From CAZGAQ01 sp964523405 (GTDB lineage: Bacteria; Planctomycetota; Phycisphaerae; UBA1845; Fen-1342), in NCBI GenBank assembly GCA_964523405.1, contig CAZGAQ010000002.1, positions 1 to 64,000 of the forward strand: a stretch of DNA of 64,000 nt. The letters are read 5' to 3'. Made by a program: the position numbers and the translations under genes. This document shows positions 20,250 to 29,565 of this stretch, piece by piece. Every line of letters begins with the position of its first letter. Position 1 is the first letter of the stretch. The notes beneath the pieces are model-generated. The model did no database searches, was not told the DNA's origin, and was given only the letters and a program-made list of their open reading frames with translations.

Positions 20250-20953
20250 GCCGGGGCCTCCGGCAGACCCAACTTGTAGCCCTTGCCGCGTACGGTGACG
20301 ATCAGGCGCGGGTGGGTTGCGTCGTCGCGCAGCTTCTCGCGCAGCCGCGCGACATGCATGTCGATCGTGCGCGTCTCGATCCCGTGTGGGTCGACATGCC
20401 ACACGCGGGACAGAATCTCGTCCCGGGAGATCGCGCGACCGGGATTGGCGGCCAGATAGCGCAAAAGCTCGCGCTCGCGCTCGGACAGCTCGGCATGCGT
20501 GCCGTCGTCAAAGCGCACTTCGCAGCGCGGCAGATCAGCCACACCGCCGGGTAGGGCGAGTTGCCCCACCTCCAGCGGACGTTCCGGCGAGCGGCGCAGG
20601 ACGGCTTCCACGCGCGCCAGGAGCTCCTTCACGCTGAACGGCTTGACGACGTAATCATCCGCGCCGCGGCGAAAGCCCTCCAGGCGGTCGCCCTCCGTGC
20701 CGCGGGCGGTCAGGATGATGACGGGGAGCGTCGGACGGGCGCGGCGCACGGCGCGCAGAATGTCGAGCCCGCTGACCTGCGGCAAAACAAGATCGAGCAG
20801 CAGCAGGTCGAACTCCTGTTGGACGGCCATCTCGCGGCCGGCGTCACCACGGGCCGCCTCGAGCGTCTCGTAGCCGGCGATCTGCAGCGCGTCCACGATG
20901 CCGACCCGGATCGCGTTGTCATCTTCCACAACCAGAATGCGTCGACGTGCCAT
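20246..20953 (-). CDS. OmpR/PhoB-family response regulator
   Basis: The 235-residue protein has a receiver domain (about 5-120) with the acidic pair DD at 11-12, phospho-acceptor Asp54 in LLLDLVLP, the switch Thr in ILTARG and Lys in YVVKPFS. A winged-helix DNA-binding domain (about 135-230) follows, with LSERERELLRYLA and TRTIDMHVARLREKL, typical of OmpR/PhoB. It pairs with the kinase whose start overlaps its stop. The ATG at 20953 is preceded by GAGG. The frame is open far upstream (to 21679), but that part overlaps the VIT/VWA gene and is not coding. Target genes are unknown; the neighbouring VIT/VWA gene is a reasonable guess. Confidence 0.92.
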   Translation of the reverse strand: MARRRILVVEDDNAIRVGIVDALQIAGYETLEAARGDAGREMAVQQEFDLLLLDLVLPQVSGLDILRAVRRARPTLPVIILTARGTEGDRLEGFRRGADDYVVKPFSVKELLARVEAVLRRSPERPLEVGQLALPGGVADLPRCEVRFDDGTHAELSERERELLRYLAANPGRAISRDEILSRVWHVDPHGIETRTIDMHVARLREKLRDDATHPRLIVTVRGKGYKLGLPEAPA

Positions 20954-21072
20954 AGGGGCCTCGCTGCGGTGCCCGGTGCGCAAGCGGCGGCGGGCGTACC
21001 CCCCCCGGGGGGCCGGCCCGCCGCGACAAAGGACATGGTAAGGCCCGGCGCTGGGGTCCGGGAAGTCATTCG

Positions 21073-23346
21073 TCAGGGTGCCGGAGTCGGCGCCTTGATT
21101 AAGACCAGCTCGTCGTCGACGAGCAACAGCGTGTCGCCGCGCAACGCGAGCGTACCGGCGCGATTCGTGTGCGCCAGCCGCTCGGCCAGCGCGCGAAACT
21201 CTGGCGAGTCGAACGCGATGACGCGGGCGGGGGCCGCCTCCTCCCGCGCGACCGCGCGGCTGTCGATCCAGCGCGACCCGCGCCGGAAGAACGCCAGGTC
21301 GTTGACCTGCTGGACGTTGCTGATCGACACGCGGTTCATGTTCTCGTCGTAGAAGCTGTTGTCGGTGTTGAGCGTGCGCTGCGCAGACTGGAAGCGCAGG
21401 TTGCCGGCTTGGTTGACCGCCCCCAGGCCGGAGCGTGTCCGTACGGCCCGATTGTCGAAGTTCGCGGCCGCCTCGGCCAGCACCGCCCCCCGATCGGCCA
21501 GCCGCGTGCCTTCGCGGGCCAGGAAGGCGGTGTACTCCGTGAGGATGCCGAACTGCTGGCTCAGGCGCAGAACCTCGTCGGTCAGTTCCTTGAGGCGCGG
21601 ATGGTGGGCCGCGGTCTGGGCATCCGCGCCCAAGTCCTGAATCGACTGGATCAGCCCGGCAATGCGACGACTGGCCCACAGCCGCGGCACGAACGCGTTG
21701 CGCGTACTCGCATTGTCCAGGGCGAAGTGGAAGCGAAACGTGCGGTCGCGGCCGCGATACTGCCCGCGCAGCTCGAAGTCCAGCGGCCGATCCCCGCGGT
21801 AGCGTCCGAGCACGACGAGCTGGTCATCCTGGAAGAGGTCGGGCAGCGCGGCCGGCAGCAGGTCGGCCACGCGGGTCAGCGGGGGGCCCGCCAGGTCGGC
21901 CACGACCGCCAGCGCTGCGTCGGTCAGAACGGGGCCGGCGAGGCCCTTGAAGACGCGCGTGACGTGGCGTTCCACGTCCTCCTGGGGCAGGACGAACGTT
22001 GCCGTGCCGCGCGTCTGCGTCGCGAGGGCCTGCAGCAGCGGCGTGTTCACGTCGACCCCGACGCCGAATGTGAAGATGCGGCGCCGTTGTGGGTTGTGGT
22101 CGGTGGCCACGGCGCGGATGGCGACCTCGGACGTATTGCCGGCCGTCGGCAGGCCGTCCGTAAGAAACAGGACAAGCGGCAACATGCCGGCGGTGGGTTC
22201 GCAGCCCAGGGCGTGAGACAGGGCGGCATGGATGTCGGTGGACCCCGCCCCCTCCAGCCGTTGCAGGAAGGACCGCGCATCCGCCTCCGTGGCCGGGCTT
22301 TTCACCAGGGCGTGCGCGGCCAGGGGCGTGACGGTCTCGTTGTACGCGATGATGTTGAAGGCCTCGCCCGGCTCCAGGCCGGCGATGACCTGCAGGGCGG
22401 CGGCCCGCGCCTGGGCGAGCTTCTCGCCGCGCATGCTGCCGGAATGATCGAGCACCAGCGTCACCTCGCGCCGGACGCCCTCGGTGGCGGCCGTGGTCGC
22501 CCGATGCGCCGGCGCCCCGGCTAGCAGCAGAAAATAGCCCCCGCCAACCTGCGGGTCGGGATACGCCAGCAGGGACGCCGTGAGCTCGGCCTCCGCCACG
22601 AGGTACGAGAGGCGCAAGGGGCCTGGCGTCGTGGCCGCCGTGGCCGCCAGGCGGCCGGACCAGCAGTTGGGCTGCGGCTGGCTGCCGACGACCTCGAGCG
22701 CGTGGGTCGGCGAGTAGACCGTGGCAATCGGAGTCTTGGACTTGATGGTCACGGATACTTGCCACGGCACGCGGTAGTCGAGGGACTCGCTGCGTGGCAG
22801 TTCGTAATCGATGCGCGTCCCGTCGCGTGGCAGGATGTGGTCGTACGTGAGGCGGATTTGCTGCGTGCCGTGTGGCGCCAGCGGAAAGACGCTGGAGCGT
22901 AGCAGGTTGCAGCCGGTGAACTCGAGCAGGGCCGGGTCGCGCACCTTGGCGACGATGGCGTCGTAGGCGCGACGCGCCTCGTCTTTGCTGAGCAGGGTTG
23001 CGTTGGGCTCGGGTGCGTCACCGGCGAATGTGAAACCCCGCACTGTCGCTCCGGCCGGAATGGGCACGACGAGCTCCGCCTCGATCCGCGCGGCGGACGG
23101 ATTGCGCAACTGAATGTCCAGCACCGTGGTGGCGACCTGCTCGAGGATGGTCACGTCGGCGCGCACGGCGGTGATTTCGGCGGATGGCGCGCCGCTGACG
23201 GGGAAGGCGCGGGCCTGTGGCACGATCACGTTGGCGTGCGCGGGGTGGGGCCCATGTGGGGGCGACTGCGCCGCGGTCAGCGGAGCGAAAGCGACCAGGA
23301 TCAGCAGCGCGCCGCGGACGCGGCCAAGGGGGGCTGGAGTCGACAT
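21073..23346 (-). CDS. Secreted VIT and von Willebrand factor A domain protein
   Basis: The 757-residue protein starts with a signal peptide (ALLILVAFAPLTAAQS). Residues about 50-180 are a VIT domain, with AYDAIVAKVRDPALLEF as in inter-alpha-trypsin inhibitor-like proteins. A VWA domain (about 290-460) follows, with the metal-ion site VLDHSGSMRGEKL, then a C-terminal region (about 480-757) with no fold that I recognise. Bacterial proteins with this arrangement are exported and probably bind proteins at the surface or in the periplasm through a divalent metal. It lies upstream of the two-component pair on the same strand with a 119-base gap. GGAGAG precedes the ATG. The role is unknown beyond the domains. 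Confidence 0.88.
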   Translation of the reverse strand: MSTPAPLGRVRGALLILVAFAPLTAAQSPPHGPHPAHANVIVPQARAFPVSGAPSAEITAVRADVTILEQVATTVLDIQLRNPSAARIEAELVVPIPAGATVRGFTFAGDAPEPNATLLSKDEARRAYDAIVAKVRDPALLEFTGCNLLRSSVFPLAPHGTQQIRLTYDHILPRDGTRIDYELPRSESLDYRVPWQVSVTIKSKTPIATVYSPTHALEVVGSQPQPNCWSGRLAATAATTPGPLRLSYLVAEAELTASLLAYPDPQVGGGYFLLLAGAPAHRATTAATEGVRREVTLVLDHSGSMRGEKLAQARAAALQVIAGLEPGEAFNIIAYNETVTPLAAHALVKSPATEADARSFLQRLEGAGSTDIHAALSHALGCEPTAGMLPLVLFLTDGLPTAGNTSEVAIRAVATDHNPQRRRIFTFGVGVDVNTPLLQALATQTRGTATFVLPQEDVERHVTRVFKGLAGPVLTDAALAVVADLAGPPLTRVADLLPAALPDLFQDDQLVVLGRYRGDRPLDFELRGQYRGRDRTFRFHFALDNASTRNAFVPRLWASRRIAGLIQSIQDLGADAQTAAHHPRLKELTDEVLRLSQQFGILTEYTAFLAREGTRLADRGAVLAEAAANFDNRAVRTRSGLGAVNQAGNLRFQSAQRTLNTDNSFYDENMNRVSISNVQQVNDLAFFRRGSRWIDSRAVAREEAAPARVIAFDSPEFRALAERLAHTNRAGTLALRGDTLLLVDDELVLIKAPTPAP

Positions 23347-23452
23347 GACGGGGCTCTCCCGATGCAGGACACGGTTCTGTCTCGACACACGGAGAGTATG
23401 CCCCCGGTGGCGGGCCGCGGCGCAAAGGGTTTGTAACACCTGCGCGTGGGGG

Positions 23453-24373
23453 CTACGCGCCGGCCTGCAGCGTGTGGTTGACCCAGTCCTGCAGCGCGCG
23501 CCCCCGGTAGACGATGATCAGGACGGCCACGCCCCAGAGGAGCAGGGCGGCTTGGAAGGGGCGGTCGCGGAGGACGACCGCGGTCGGTCCGTCAACGCGC
23601 CCGTGCTCGACCAGCAGGGCGAAGCGGAAGATCGCGTAGACGACGATGGGCAGGGTATAGACGAGGTAGTTGGTGCCGAACTTGTCCAGCGTCTGCTTGT
23701 CTGTGGCGTAGAGCATGAAGCTGACGACCGCGATGCCGGCCGTCAGCGTCGTCATGTGATTGAGCAGCTCCGGCGTATATTCGGCCAGTGAACGCCGGTG
23801 CCGGGCCGCGTCGTTGCCGCCGTTCTCGGTCAGCACGTTCAGCTCGCAGCGACGTTTGCTGAAGCCCATGAACAGGCAGAGGGTGAACGTGCACAGCACC
23901 AGCCACGGCGAGATGCTCACTTCGACCAGCTTGGCCCCCGCCACGGCGCGCAGCACGAAACCCGTACCAATGATGATCACGTCCAGGATCGCGGCATGCT
24001 TCAGCGCGAACGTGTAGGCGATTTGCAGGCAGAAGTAGACGAGCGCCACCGCCAGGAACGCGCGACTGAGGTACCACGCCCCCCCCAGGCCGCCACCCAG
24101 GAGGATGACCGCGAAAAGGGCCGCGGCACCGACCGGAATCGCGCCGGACGCAATCGGCCGTGTGCGCTTGGTCGGGTGCAGGCAGTCTTCATGACGGTCG
24201 TGGATGTCGTTGATCACGTAGATGCCGCTGCTGACGAGGCAGAAGCAGGCGAACCCGAGCACCGCGCGAACCGTGGCGTCAACGTCCGTCAGCCGCTGCG
24301 CGAAGACCAGCCCTGCAAACAGGAACAGGTTCTTGGTCCATTGTCCGGGCCGCAGCAGTCGCAGGTAGGCCAT
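23453..24373 (-). CDS. UbiA-family prenyltransferase (decaprenyl-phosphate phosphoribosyltransferase-like)
   Basis: The 306-residue membrane protein has about eight hydrophobic segments and the prenyl-diphosphate-binding motif NDIHDRHEDCLHPTK, with a second acidic region around SKRRCELNVLTENGG. The start MAYLRLLRPGQWTKNLFLFA is typical of the subgroup that moves 5-phosphoribosyl groups onto polyprenyl phosphate, the first step of decaprenyl-phospho-arabinose synthesis. Here it is the last gene of the polysaccharide cluster, so it may make a lipid-linked sugar donor for the polymer. The exact acceptor and donor are inferred from the subgroup only. Confidence 0.85.
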   Translation of the reverse strand: MAYLRLLRPGQWTKNLFLFAGLVFAQRLTDVDATVRAVLGFACFCLVSSGIYVINDIHDRHEDCLHPTKRTRPIASGAIPVGAAALFAVILLGGGLGGAWYLSRAFLAVALVYFCLQIAYTFALKHAAILDVIIIGTGFVLRAVAGAKLVEVSISPWLVLCTFTLCLFMGFSKRRCELNVLTENGGNDAARHRRSLAEYTPELLNHMTTLTAGIAVVSFMLYATDKQTLDKFGTNYLVYTLPIVVYAIFRFALLVEHGRVDGPTAVVLRDRPFQAALLLWGVAVLIIVYRGRALQDWVNHTLQAGA

Positions 24374-24452
24374 TGCGTCTCCACTCGCTTCGGCCGCCCA
24401 TTGTGGCCGCCGGGTTTTCGCCGGTCAACGCGCCGCGCGGCGGGCCGCCGGC

Positions 24453-26768
24453 TCACGGGCGCGCCAGCGGACCATCCGGCTGCACCTCGGTCGGCAGCGT
24501 CCAGGTCAGCGGCTGACGCCCTTCCAACACCAGCGTGCCGCCCAGGTTGGCCTCGGACAGACGCAGGACGACCGCGCTGTCGCCGGCGCGCACCCGCACG
24601 ACGAGGTCGTTGCCGTCACGCTCCACGGTCGCCGTGGGCGCCGCCGTGGCCGTCGCCGCGTCCGTGATGAGGGCGGCCACGAACAGCGTGTCGGCCGCAC
24701 GATCGGTCGGTTCGCATTCAATCCGGCCCCAGTGCGGGCACTTGCCGAAGTCGGCGCCCAGCGCTTCGGGTGCCCCGAGCCGATACCAGGCGTTGGCCGC
24801 GCCGTGGCGGTCGGCCGGGATGATGAGACGCTCGAAGCCGTCAGCGGCGCCGCCCGTATACGTACGCCCTTTGAACGGACCGGCGGCGATGGTCTGCTTT
24901 TCGGCCGGGCCGCCGACGACACGCAGGCGATGGTTGGTCGGTTGCAGCGGCGCCAGCCACAGGGCCCCGTCCTGGTCGGTCCAGCGCAGCCATCGGGTGG
25001 CATCGCAGCGCCACCAGCCGGCCTGGTTCGTGCTCCCGCCCGCCCGCTGCTCATCGCGCAGCGGCTGGCCGTCGACGGTCGGGCGGCTCGGCAGGTTGAG
25101 AATCCACGTCGGTGGCGCGCGGCTGGAAGTGAGCGTGACGCGATCGATGACGATCAACACGCGTTCGCAGCAGAAGACGAATTCCCGCGTGCATGCCGCG
25201 ACCGCGCGCGGGTCGTACGCGGGCGCCAAATCCAGGGCGACGTACGCGGCGCCGGCCTGTTGGCCGTACGCGACCGTGCGCCCGGTAGCCCGCCCTTGGC
25301 CGGCGAGCGGCGTCGTAAAATCGCGGCAGGTCTCGTCGATGGGGCGCTGCCCGCCGGCGGGCAGATATCGCGCGCCGTGCCACTGCGCCAGGCGTGCCGC
25401 GTCATAAGCGATGACACTGTTGTGCGCAATCGTGCTCGTGAAGAACTGCTCGAAATCAAAAGGCTCCTTTTGCTGGCCGAGCTGCTGCTGGCCGCCTTTG
25501 CTCTTGAGCGCCTCGAAGGCGATGTCGTCCCCGGCCATGTTCACCAGGTGGCCGCCGCGGTAGACGACGAAATGCCCGGCGTCGAAATGCTGCCGGCGGC
25601 GCAGGAAGGGTTGGGCGGCGTCGATCCAGATCGCCGTCTGGTCCGTGCCGCTGCCGCCGCGCAGGATGACCGCGCCGCCGAGGTGTCGGGCCGTGGGGAG
25701 CGCGCGCGGGTCGCACGCGGGTAGGTCGTGGATATCCAGGAGGATGGGTACCCAGCGCCACAGCAGCGCGAGGGCCTCGTCCGACTCGCGCAGCGCCGCT
25801 TCGACGCGCTGCGCCACGGCCACGGCGGCCGGATCGCGCGTGCGGACGGCGATCAGGTGGGCCGTCACGGGCAGTAGTTCGCGCCACAGGGGGGCCGGCG
25901 TCAGCGGCGCGCTCGTGCCGTCGTCGTGCAGAAAGTCATGCTGGAGCGCGGGCTGCATGCTGGTCGCCAGCAGGTAGTGCTCCAGCCAGCGCCCGACGGT
26001 CGCCTTCTGTTCCGGCCACGGGTCCTGTCCGAGCACGCCGCGCGCCACCTCGAGCGCCAAGGCCGTGTCCGCTTCCTCGCGGGCGGCCACGCTGGGGCTC
26101 GTCGGGCTCAGGCCACGCCAGGTGATGAACGTCGGCAGCGTCGTCGTGAAGTACGGGCGCGCCTCATCCAGCAGGCGCTGGCGGAGCAGCTTCCAACTCG
26201 GGTTGGGGTCGTCCGTTTCGTCGACGGCCAGGGCGAGCGCCACGGCCGCCAGCCGGTCGCGGAAGCGACGCGGTTCGAGCGGGCTGTCGCCGCTCGCCAG
26301 GGCCTCCGCCCGGTCGCGCATGGCGAGCATGAAAGCGCGGCGCGTCGCGGGCTCCAGCGTGGGCCAGCACCAGTCGAACGCGAGGACCAGTTCGAGTGGA
26401 TCGGAGGTCACCCAGTCGGGTGCCGCGAGCGCGGCCGAGATCGTGTGGAGTCGGGCGCCGGCGCCGGGGTCCCGCGGGTCGACCAGGTTCAGGAAGGCGG
26501 CGGCCAGCACTTCCCCAGGCAAAGGCTCCGTCACGGCCTGCTGGGTGAAATGCGCCCGGAGCGCCTGGAAGTCCGCGGCGCGGGTGCCGGGTTTGCCGAA
26601 GCGCGCGTCGTCGGGCGTACCCACGCCGCAGGCATGGCGCAGGCGGGGCAGGTCGTCCGGCCGCAAGAGCAGTTGGGGATGCTCTGCGGCGCGGGCGGCC
26701 GAAGGTGACAGCAAGAGGGCGGTCCAGGCGGCTAGGTGGGTCAGCAGCGGATAGCAGCGCACGGGCAT
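24453..26768 (-). CDS. Secreted heparinase II/III-like polysaccharide lyase
   Basis: The 771-residue protein has a signal peptide (WTALLLSPSAARAAEH). An alpha-helical toroid region (about 40-330) is followed by a beta-rich heparinase II/III-like domain (about 350-770), recognised by FDAGHFVVYRGGHLVNMAG and STIAHNSVIAYD, where the histidines resemble catalytic or substrate-binding positions of the family. These enzymes cleave uronate-containing glycans by beta-elimination. It sits between the polymerase/ligase and the prenyltransferase, which suggests trimming, release or turnover of the polymer made by this cluster rather than uptake of foreign glycans. The substrate is not known. Confidence 0.78.
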   Translation of the reverse strand: MPVRCYPLLTHLAAWTALLLSPSAARAAEHPQLLLRPDDLPRLRHACGVGTPDDARFGKPGTRAADFQALRAHFTQQAVTEPLPGEVLAAAFLNLVDPRDPGAGARLHTISAALAAPDWVTSDPLELVLAFDWCWPTLEPATRRAFMLAMRDRAEALASGDSPLEPRRFRDRLAAVALALAVDETDDPNPSWKLLRQRLLDEARPYFTTTLPTFITWRGLSPTSPSVAAREEADTALALEVARGVLGQDPWPEQKATVGRWLEHYLLATSMQPALQHDFLHDDGTSAPLTPAPLWRELLPVTAHLIAVRTRDPAAVAVAQRVEAALRESDEALALLWRWVPILLDIHDLPACDPRALPTARHLGGAVILRGGSGTDQTAIWIDAAQPFLRRRQHFDAGHFVVYRGGHLVNMAGDDIAFEALKSKGGQQQLGQQKEPFDFEQFFTSTIAHNSVIAYDAARLAQWHGARYLPAGGQRPIDETCRDFTTPLAGQGRATGRTVAYGQQAGAAYVALDLAPAYDPRAVAACTREFVFCCERVLIVIDRVTLTSSRAPPTWILNLPSRPTVDGQPLRDEQRAGGSTNQAGWWRCDATRWLRWTDQDGALWLAPLQPTNHRLRVVGGPAEKQTIAAGPFKGRTYTGGAADGFERLIIPADRHGAANAWYRLGAPEALGADFGKCPHWGRIECEPTDRAADTLFVAALITDAATATAAPTATVERDGNDLVVRVRAGDSAVVLRLSEANLGGTLVLEGRQPLTWTLPTEVQPDGPLARP

Positions 26769-26853
26769 CCTCCAGGCTCAGGTGTGTAGATTCACCCGGC
26801 GGAGGGGCGGCGCCAAGGGCGCCGCGGGTGTCTCGACGCCTGCCCGCGGGTGC

Positions 26854-28236
26854 TCAGCGCGTGGGGACGTACGGGCTAGGCAGAATCACCGGCTGATCGG
26901 GCAGCAGCGCCGGTACGGACAAGCCCGGGGTCGGGGCCCCGGCCAGTTGACCCTGGCGCAAGTCGATGAAGACCAGGGCGGCGAACAGCAGTTGGACCGC
27001 GGTGACCTGCTGGAAATTCTCCATCACGAAGCCGCTGACCAGTAAGGCCGCGACGAGCATGCCGACGTAGGTGCCGAGGGCTTGGGAGGCCCAATCGGCT
27101 GTCGTGGCCAAAGCGCGGCGCGCCCGCACGATGGCGGCTCGGACGAGCAAGACCAGGATAATGACGCCGACGATGCCGCCGTAGACCAGCGCGCCGAGGT
27201 AGGTATTGTGGGCGGTCGCCTTCTGCTCGACGAAAGCACCGATCATGCCGCTGCCGACAAAGAGGTAGATGGGCGAAAAGTTGTCGATAAAACGCTGCCA
27301 GATCTCGAAGCGCACCCGGAGACCTTCGGTGAAGGTGGATTGGTATCCCGTCGACTCGGTGACCCGCAGGAGAATCCGTTTCAGGACGTTGCCCTGCAAC
27401 ACGAGCGCGACGGCCGCGACGGCGCTGGCGGTCGCCAGCAGCCCGCGGCGCCGCGTGAAGAGGAGGGCCCAGGCGATGCCGGCGACGAGCCCCCCGATGG
27501 CGCCGCGCGTCGCCGTGTGCAACAGCGTGATGGCACTGGCGGCCGCGAGCACGCCGTACAGCGCGCGGGTCAAGGGTCGCGGGTGCCAGAGCATGAACCC
27601 GATACACAGCAGCGTCGCATGCTGGGACAGTACGGAGAGCGTCGTGATGCCCACGGCGCCCTGGGCCCGCGTTTCCAGCACGTTTTCAATGCCCTCCCGG
27701 ATCTCCGCCGCTGTGAGGCCGGTCTCCAGGTTGACCGAAGGGATCAGGAAGGCACCGAATTCGTAGGGGCGATAGACCATGACCACGGCGAGCGTTCCGG
27801 CCGCGGCGGCGGCGATGCCGATCGCGAGCACCTGTCGCTGGAGTTGCGGGAAGGTCTGGATGGCGCCGTACAGCATGTACACGGTCAGCGGCACGTACAG
27901 CGCCTTGCCGATCTGTTTCAGCGCAGCCGTCCACGCGAAGCTGCCCGCCACAACTACGCCGGTTGCCGTGCCCACGGCCTCGGAGAGCCACCAGAATACC
28001 GCCAGCCAGAAGAGCGGCCCCATGCGGCCGCGGCACTCCGGCGAGATCAGGACCGCGAGAAACGTGAACACCACGAACAGGTCGTCGAAACGCACATTCA
28101 GTGGCAGCGAGTCGTACAGCAGCGTATTGGGATAGAGCCACACCAGCGGCCAGATCAGGGCAATGCCCAGACGCGGCCGGAGAAAGGCCAGGATGACCAA
28201 CAGGCCCCAGACGATGACGACAATTCCCAGAGTCAT
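26854..28236 (-). CDS. O-antigen ligase / Wzy-like polymerase, membrane protein
   Basis: The 460-residue protein has about ten to twelve membrane segments and a large extracytoplasmic loop (about 300-380) with LRVRFEIWQRFIDNFSPIYLFVGSG... and AHNTYLGALVYGG, the hallmark region of the O-antigen ligase/polymerase (Wzy_C) family. Such enzymes polymerise or transfer lipid-linked oligosaccharides at the periplasmic face. Its ATG overlaps the stop of the upstream glycosyltransferase (ATGA), so the two are translationally coupled. The frame extends upstream to 28506 but only within that glycosyltransferase. Whether it polymerises or ligates cannot be decided from sequence. Confidence 0.83.
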   Translation of the reverse strand: MTLGIVVIVWGLLVILAFLRPRLGIALIWPLVWLYPNTLLYDSLPLNVRFDDLFVVFTFLAVLISPECRGRMGPLFWLAVFWWLSEAVGTATGVVVAGSFAWTAALKQIGKALYVPLTVYMLYGAIQTFPQLQRQVLAIGIAAAAAGTLAVVMVYRPYEFGAFLIPSVNLETGLTAAEIREGIENVLETRAQGAVGITTLSVLSQHATLLCIGFMLWHPRPLTRALYGVLAAASAITLLHTATRGAIGGLVAGIAWALLFTRRRGLLATASAVAAVALVLQGNVLKRILLRVTESTGYQSTFTEGLRVRFEIWQRFIDNFSPIYLFVGSGMIGAFVEQKATAHNTYLGALVYGGIVGVIILVLLVRAAIVRARRALATTADWASQALGTYVGMLVAALLVSGFVMENFQQVTAVQLLFAALVFIDLRQGQLAGAPTPGLSVPALLPDQPVILPSPYVPTR

Positions 28237-29549
28237 GGATGGAGCCCCTGTGAGTGAGTGTGGTCGACCGCGCCCTGTGGGGGCCCGCCGTCCCGGCAGC
28301 GCGTGTACAGGTCCTGCATCGCCTCGGCCGCATGCGTCACATCGAAGCGCGCCGCGATACGTTGCGTGGCGGCTTGCCCCATCCGCTGGCGCCGCGCCGG
28401 ATCCGCGAGCAGTTCGAGCATGGCTCCGGCCAGCGGCTCGACCTGGCGCGGCGGGATGAGCCGCCCGCTGATACCGTCTTCGATCACCTCGGGCGGCGCA
28501 CCGCAATGCGTCGCGACCACGGGAACGCCCGCGGCCATGGCTTCGGCCATGACCAGGCCGAAGCCTTCACCGAACACGCTGCCGGTCGGCACCGTCGGCA
28601 TGCAGATGACGTCGCAATCGCTCATGTACAGGGGCGCTTCGGGAATGTTGCCGCAGAAGTGGACCACGTCTTCCAGGCCCAACTCGGCCGTGAGATGACG
28701 CAGCCGCCGGGTGCGCCCATAACGGAGCCGGGAAACCTCGGTCTCGTCGCCGACGATCGCAAAATGCACATCCGGAACGAGCGCGTGCACGCGCTGCGCG
28801 GCGCGCAGGAAGTAGTCATGCCCCTTGCAAGCGGCGATGCTGCCGAACAAGCCGACCAACGGCTGGCGGTCCGGCAGCCGGAGGCGCTGCCGCAACTGCC
28901 CGCGGCGCTGCCCGCTGCGGATCAATTCCCCTTCCACGCCGTTGTACACCACGTAGCAGCGGTCCTGCAGGTCAGCCGGCAGCGTGCTGGCCACGAAGCG
29001 ACTGATGCAGGCGATATGTGTCGCGAGATGCGTCATGCCGAAGCGCGCCAGCCGGCCCAGCGGGCCGCGAAACTGCGATGACCCGTGCCAGTGCCAGATG
29101 CAAGGCACCTGCGCACGCCGGGCTGCGAGTCCGGCCACCAGATGCATCGGATACATGTTCGCGTGCAGCACGTCCAGGCGCAGCCGCGCGACCGCCTGCG
29201 CCGTCGCGCGCGCCGCACGCAGGAAAATCCAACCCTTGCGCGCAATGTTCGTGAACTCGTAGCGCCGCCGACCTGGCCGGGAGAGGGGCAGAATGCAACC
29301 CACATTCAGGTCGCACACTTCCATGCAGTGGGGGGCCAGCGCGTTGCGACCCGGCGCATGTCCCAGGAAAATCCCGACGGTCGTCACCCGGCGCGGATCG
29401 AGATTCTGCAGCAGGTACCGCACCGCGTGCAGGACGCCATACTCCTCCCCACCGTCGAGCACGAGGCCCACACGCACCGGAGTGGCCCGCGGCGCGCCAG
29501 CGGCCGGCCGCGCCGCGGCAGGGGCGTCATGTTCGCAATGCTCGGGCAA
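28233..29549 (-). CDS. Glycosyltransferase family 4 protein
   Basis: The protein has a GT-B fold of about 438 residues. The N-terminal half begins after VRVGLVLDGGEEYGVLHAV; the C-terminal half contains VGLFGSIAACKGHDYFLRA and the nucleotide-sugar site EGFGLVMAEAMAAGVPVVAT with the E-x7-E pattern. It transfers a sugar to the growing lipid-linked repeat unit in the cytoplasm. The start was placed at TTG 29549, 16 bases after the flippase stop with GGGAG upstream, because the longer frame (to 29687) would overlap the flippase by about 120 bases. The start is the least certain point. Donor and linkage are unknown. Confidence 0.85.
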   Translation of the reverse strand: MPEHCEHDAPAAARPAAGAPRATPVRVGLVLDGGEEYGVLHAVRYLLQNLDPRRVTTVGIFLGHAPGRNALAPHCMEVCDLNVGCILPLSRPGRRRYEFTNIARKGWIFLRAARATAQAVARLRLDVLHANMYPMHLVAGLAARRAQVPCIWHWHGSSQFRGPLGRLARFGMTHLATHIACISRFVASTLPADLQDRCYVVYNGVEGELIRSGQRRGQLRQRLRLPDRQPLVGLFGSIAACKGHDYFLRAAQRVHALVPDVHFAIVGDETEVSRLRYGRTRRLRHLTAELGLEDVVHFCGNIPEAPLYMSDCDVICMPTVPTGSVFGEGFGLVMAEAMAAGVPVVATHCGAPPEVIEDGISGRLIPPRQVEPLAGAMLELLADPARRQRMGQAATQRIAARFDVTHAAEAMQDLYTRCRDGGPPQGAVDHTHSQGLHP

Positions 29550-29565
29550 GAGCGCACATCTCCCT

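Noticed and set aside
20954..21679. N-terminal extension of the response regulator
   Set aside because: The upstream open frame overlaps the VIT/VWA gene, and its residues do not resemble any part of the OmpR family. The ATG at 20953 starts a normal receiver domain.
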